Source: Streptomyces sp. QL37 (GTDB lineage Bacteria; Actinomycetota; Actinomycetes; Streptomycetales; Streptomycetaceae). From it: DNA of 64,000 nucleotides. The position numbers and the translations under genes are program-made. A model generated the notes under the pieces. It was not told the origin of the DNA, ran no database searches, and saw only the letters and a program-made list of their open reading frames with translations. Every line of letters begins with the position of its first letter. The first letter of the stretch is position 1. The stretch spans positions 682,001 through 746,000 of the forward strand of contig NZ_PTJS01000001.1 of NCBI RefSeq assembly GCF_002941025.1, written 5' to 3'. Of this stretch, positions 61,208 to 64,000 are shown piece after piece.

Positions 61208-61237
61208 GAGGCGGCGCCCGTTCGCGGGCGCCGCCTC
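61208..61237 (-). terminator. Strong terminator after katE
   Basis: GAGGCGGCGCCCG (61208-61220) and CGGGCGCCGCCTC (61225-61237) form a perfect 13-bp stem closed by a TTCG tetraloop, 26 bases past the catalase stop codon. It separates katE from the fes promoter. Confidence 0.85.
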
Positions 61238-61262
61238 CGCCTGGTGCTCGTGGTGCGCCGGG

Positions 61263-63476
<2,214 letters not shown>

Positions 63477-63657
63477 TTCTCGTCTCCTGACACGTAGCTC
63501 GTCGCCGGACCGACGTGCGGATGAGTTCGACGCGCCGAGCCGCGTGGGCGTGCGTATACCTCCCGCCGCCGGGCCCGCGTGCCACGCCGGGCGCCGTGTC
63601 GTCACTCCTTCGGCAGCATCCTTCGGGGCGTGGCACGCGGGTCCGCGCGGAGGCGGG

Positions 63658-64000
63658 TCAGACGTTCCGCCTGCTGATCCGCTCGTTCCACGTGCGGGAG
63701 AAGACCCGGCGCCCGTCCTCGTACCCGTCGAGCGTGGCGTCCACGTGGAAGGCCTCGTCGTCCGAGGTCAGCACGGTGCGTGTCTCGACCCGGACGTCCC
63801 AGCCGGCCCGGCGGAAGCGCATCTCCCAGGCCGACTCGCCGCGCACGGACCCGAAGTCCTCGCCGACCCAGCTGTACTTCTCGCAGGCCCTCAGCCCGGT
63901 CTCCATCCCGTTGTCCTCGTACCGCTGGAGTCCACGGTCCTTCACGATGTCCAGCACGGACCGGTAGTCCACCAGGTCCCTGGTCACGGTCCACGCCTGC
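63658..64000 (-). CDS. C-terminal part of a probable CocE/NonD-type hydrolase
   Basis: The frame is open at the right edge, so only the last ~113 codons are present. The residues (TRDLVDYRSVLDIVKDRG, YSWVGEDFGSVRGESAWEMRF, VETRTVLTSDDEAFHVDATLDGYEDGRRVFSRTW and a basic end) resemble the C-terminal beta-sandwich of CocE/NonD (peptidase S15) hydrolases. The catalytic domain lies outside the window, so the call rests on style only. It runs toward katE with a 180-base gap. Confidence 0.5.
   Translation of the reverse strand, partial: QAWTVTRDLVDYRSVLDIVKDRGLQRYEDNGMETGLRACEKYSWVGEDFGSVRGESAWEMRFRRAGWDVRVETRTVLTSDDEAFHVDATLDGYEDGRRVFSRTWNERISRRNV

Overview
The window is high-GC actinobacterial chromosome, almost certainly Streptomyces. 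The signs are uniformly GC-rich third codon positions, GTG and TTG starts, many ATGA/GTGA start-stop overlaps, leaderless-looking genes, DmdR/IdeR-type iron boxes, DasR-like sites and lineage-typical families (SAV_915, DUF4097, DUF1206, FBP, large KatE). I saw no rRNA, tRNA, CRISPR array, phage, integrase or insertion sequence. It reads as ordinary accessory chromosome with many small regulated transport and redox units and one complete-looking siderophore locus.

Layout. 0-8 kb: the tail of a 2-hydroxyacid dehydrogenase, a secreted protein, a SAV_915/LysA pair, then a ribbon-helix-helix regulator, DUF4097 protein and DrrAB-type ABC exporter preceded by an array of TGGYGCCA boxes. 7-14 kb: LysE exporter, a divergent TetR/SDR pair around a long dyad, a VOC protein, a secreted GH84 N-acetylglucosaminidase with two DasR-like sites, and a methyltransferase. 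14-17 kb: a cobalamin riboswitch and a cbiMNQO cobalt transporter. 17-20 kb: a RavA/ViaA-like MoxR ATPase and VWA pair. 20-23 kb: a small exported protein, a 36-codon upstream ORF coupled to a SulP anion transporter. 22-28 kb: TetR-SDR-alcohol dehydrogenase operon and MarR-MMPL exporter operon.

28-46 kb: TatA-like protein, SDR/DUF2867 protein and photolyase; DUF1206 and DoxX membrane proteins; a 2,4-dienoyl-CoA reductase-type flavoenzyme with PadR regulator behind a 38-bp perfect palindrome; PAP2 and DMT membrane proteins divergent from TetR across a nested repeat operator; an SPFH protein coupled to a divergent NAD-kinase-fold protein; NUDIX and FBP proteins; then a GntR-controlled operon of LigJ-like hydratase, LigI-like lactonase and an MFS transporter, which looks like a unit for 2-pyrone-4,6-dicarboxylate use.

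46-61 kb: a catecholate siderophore locus. A leftward ferric-siderophore ABC importer and a rightward operon diverge from an iron box. The rightward operon encodes a binding lipoprotein, DHB dehydrogenase, isochorismate synthase, DHB-AMP ligase, isochorismatase without carrier domain, a separate aryl carrier protein, a one-module EntF-like NRPS with serine-type specificity motifs, and a short MbtH-like protein. An enterochelin-esterase-like gene with its own iron box lies nearby, with a MarR/VOC pair between. The likely product is enterobactin or a close 2,3-DHB-serine relative. The window closes with a large KatE catalase and the C-terminal part of a probable CocE/NonD-type hydrolase.

No clearly new system is proven here. 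The best candidates for something undescribed are the ribbon-helix-helix/DUF4097/DrrAB module with its box array, the SPFH/NAD-kinase-like pair, the leader-like ORF coupled to SulP, and the compact PDC unit.
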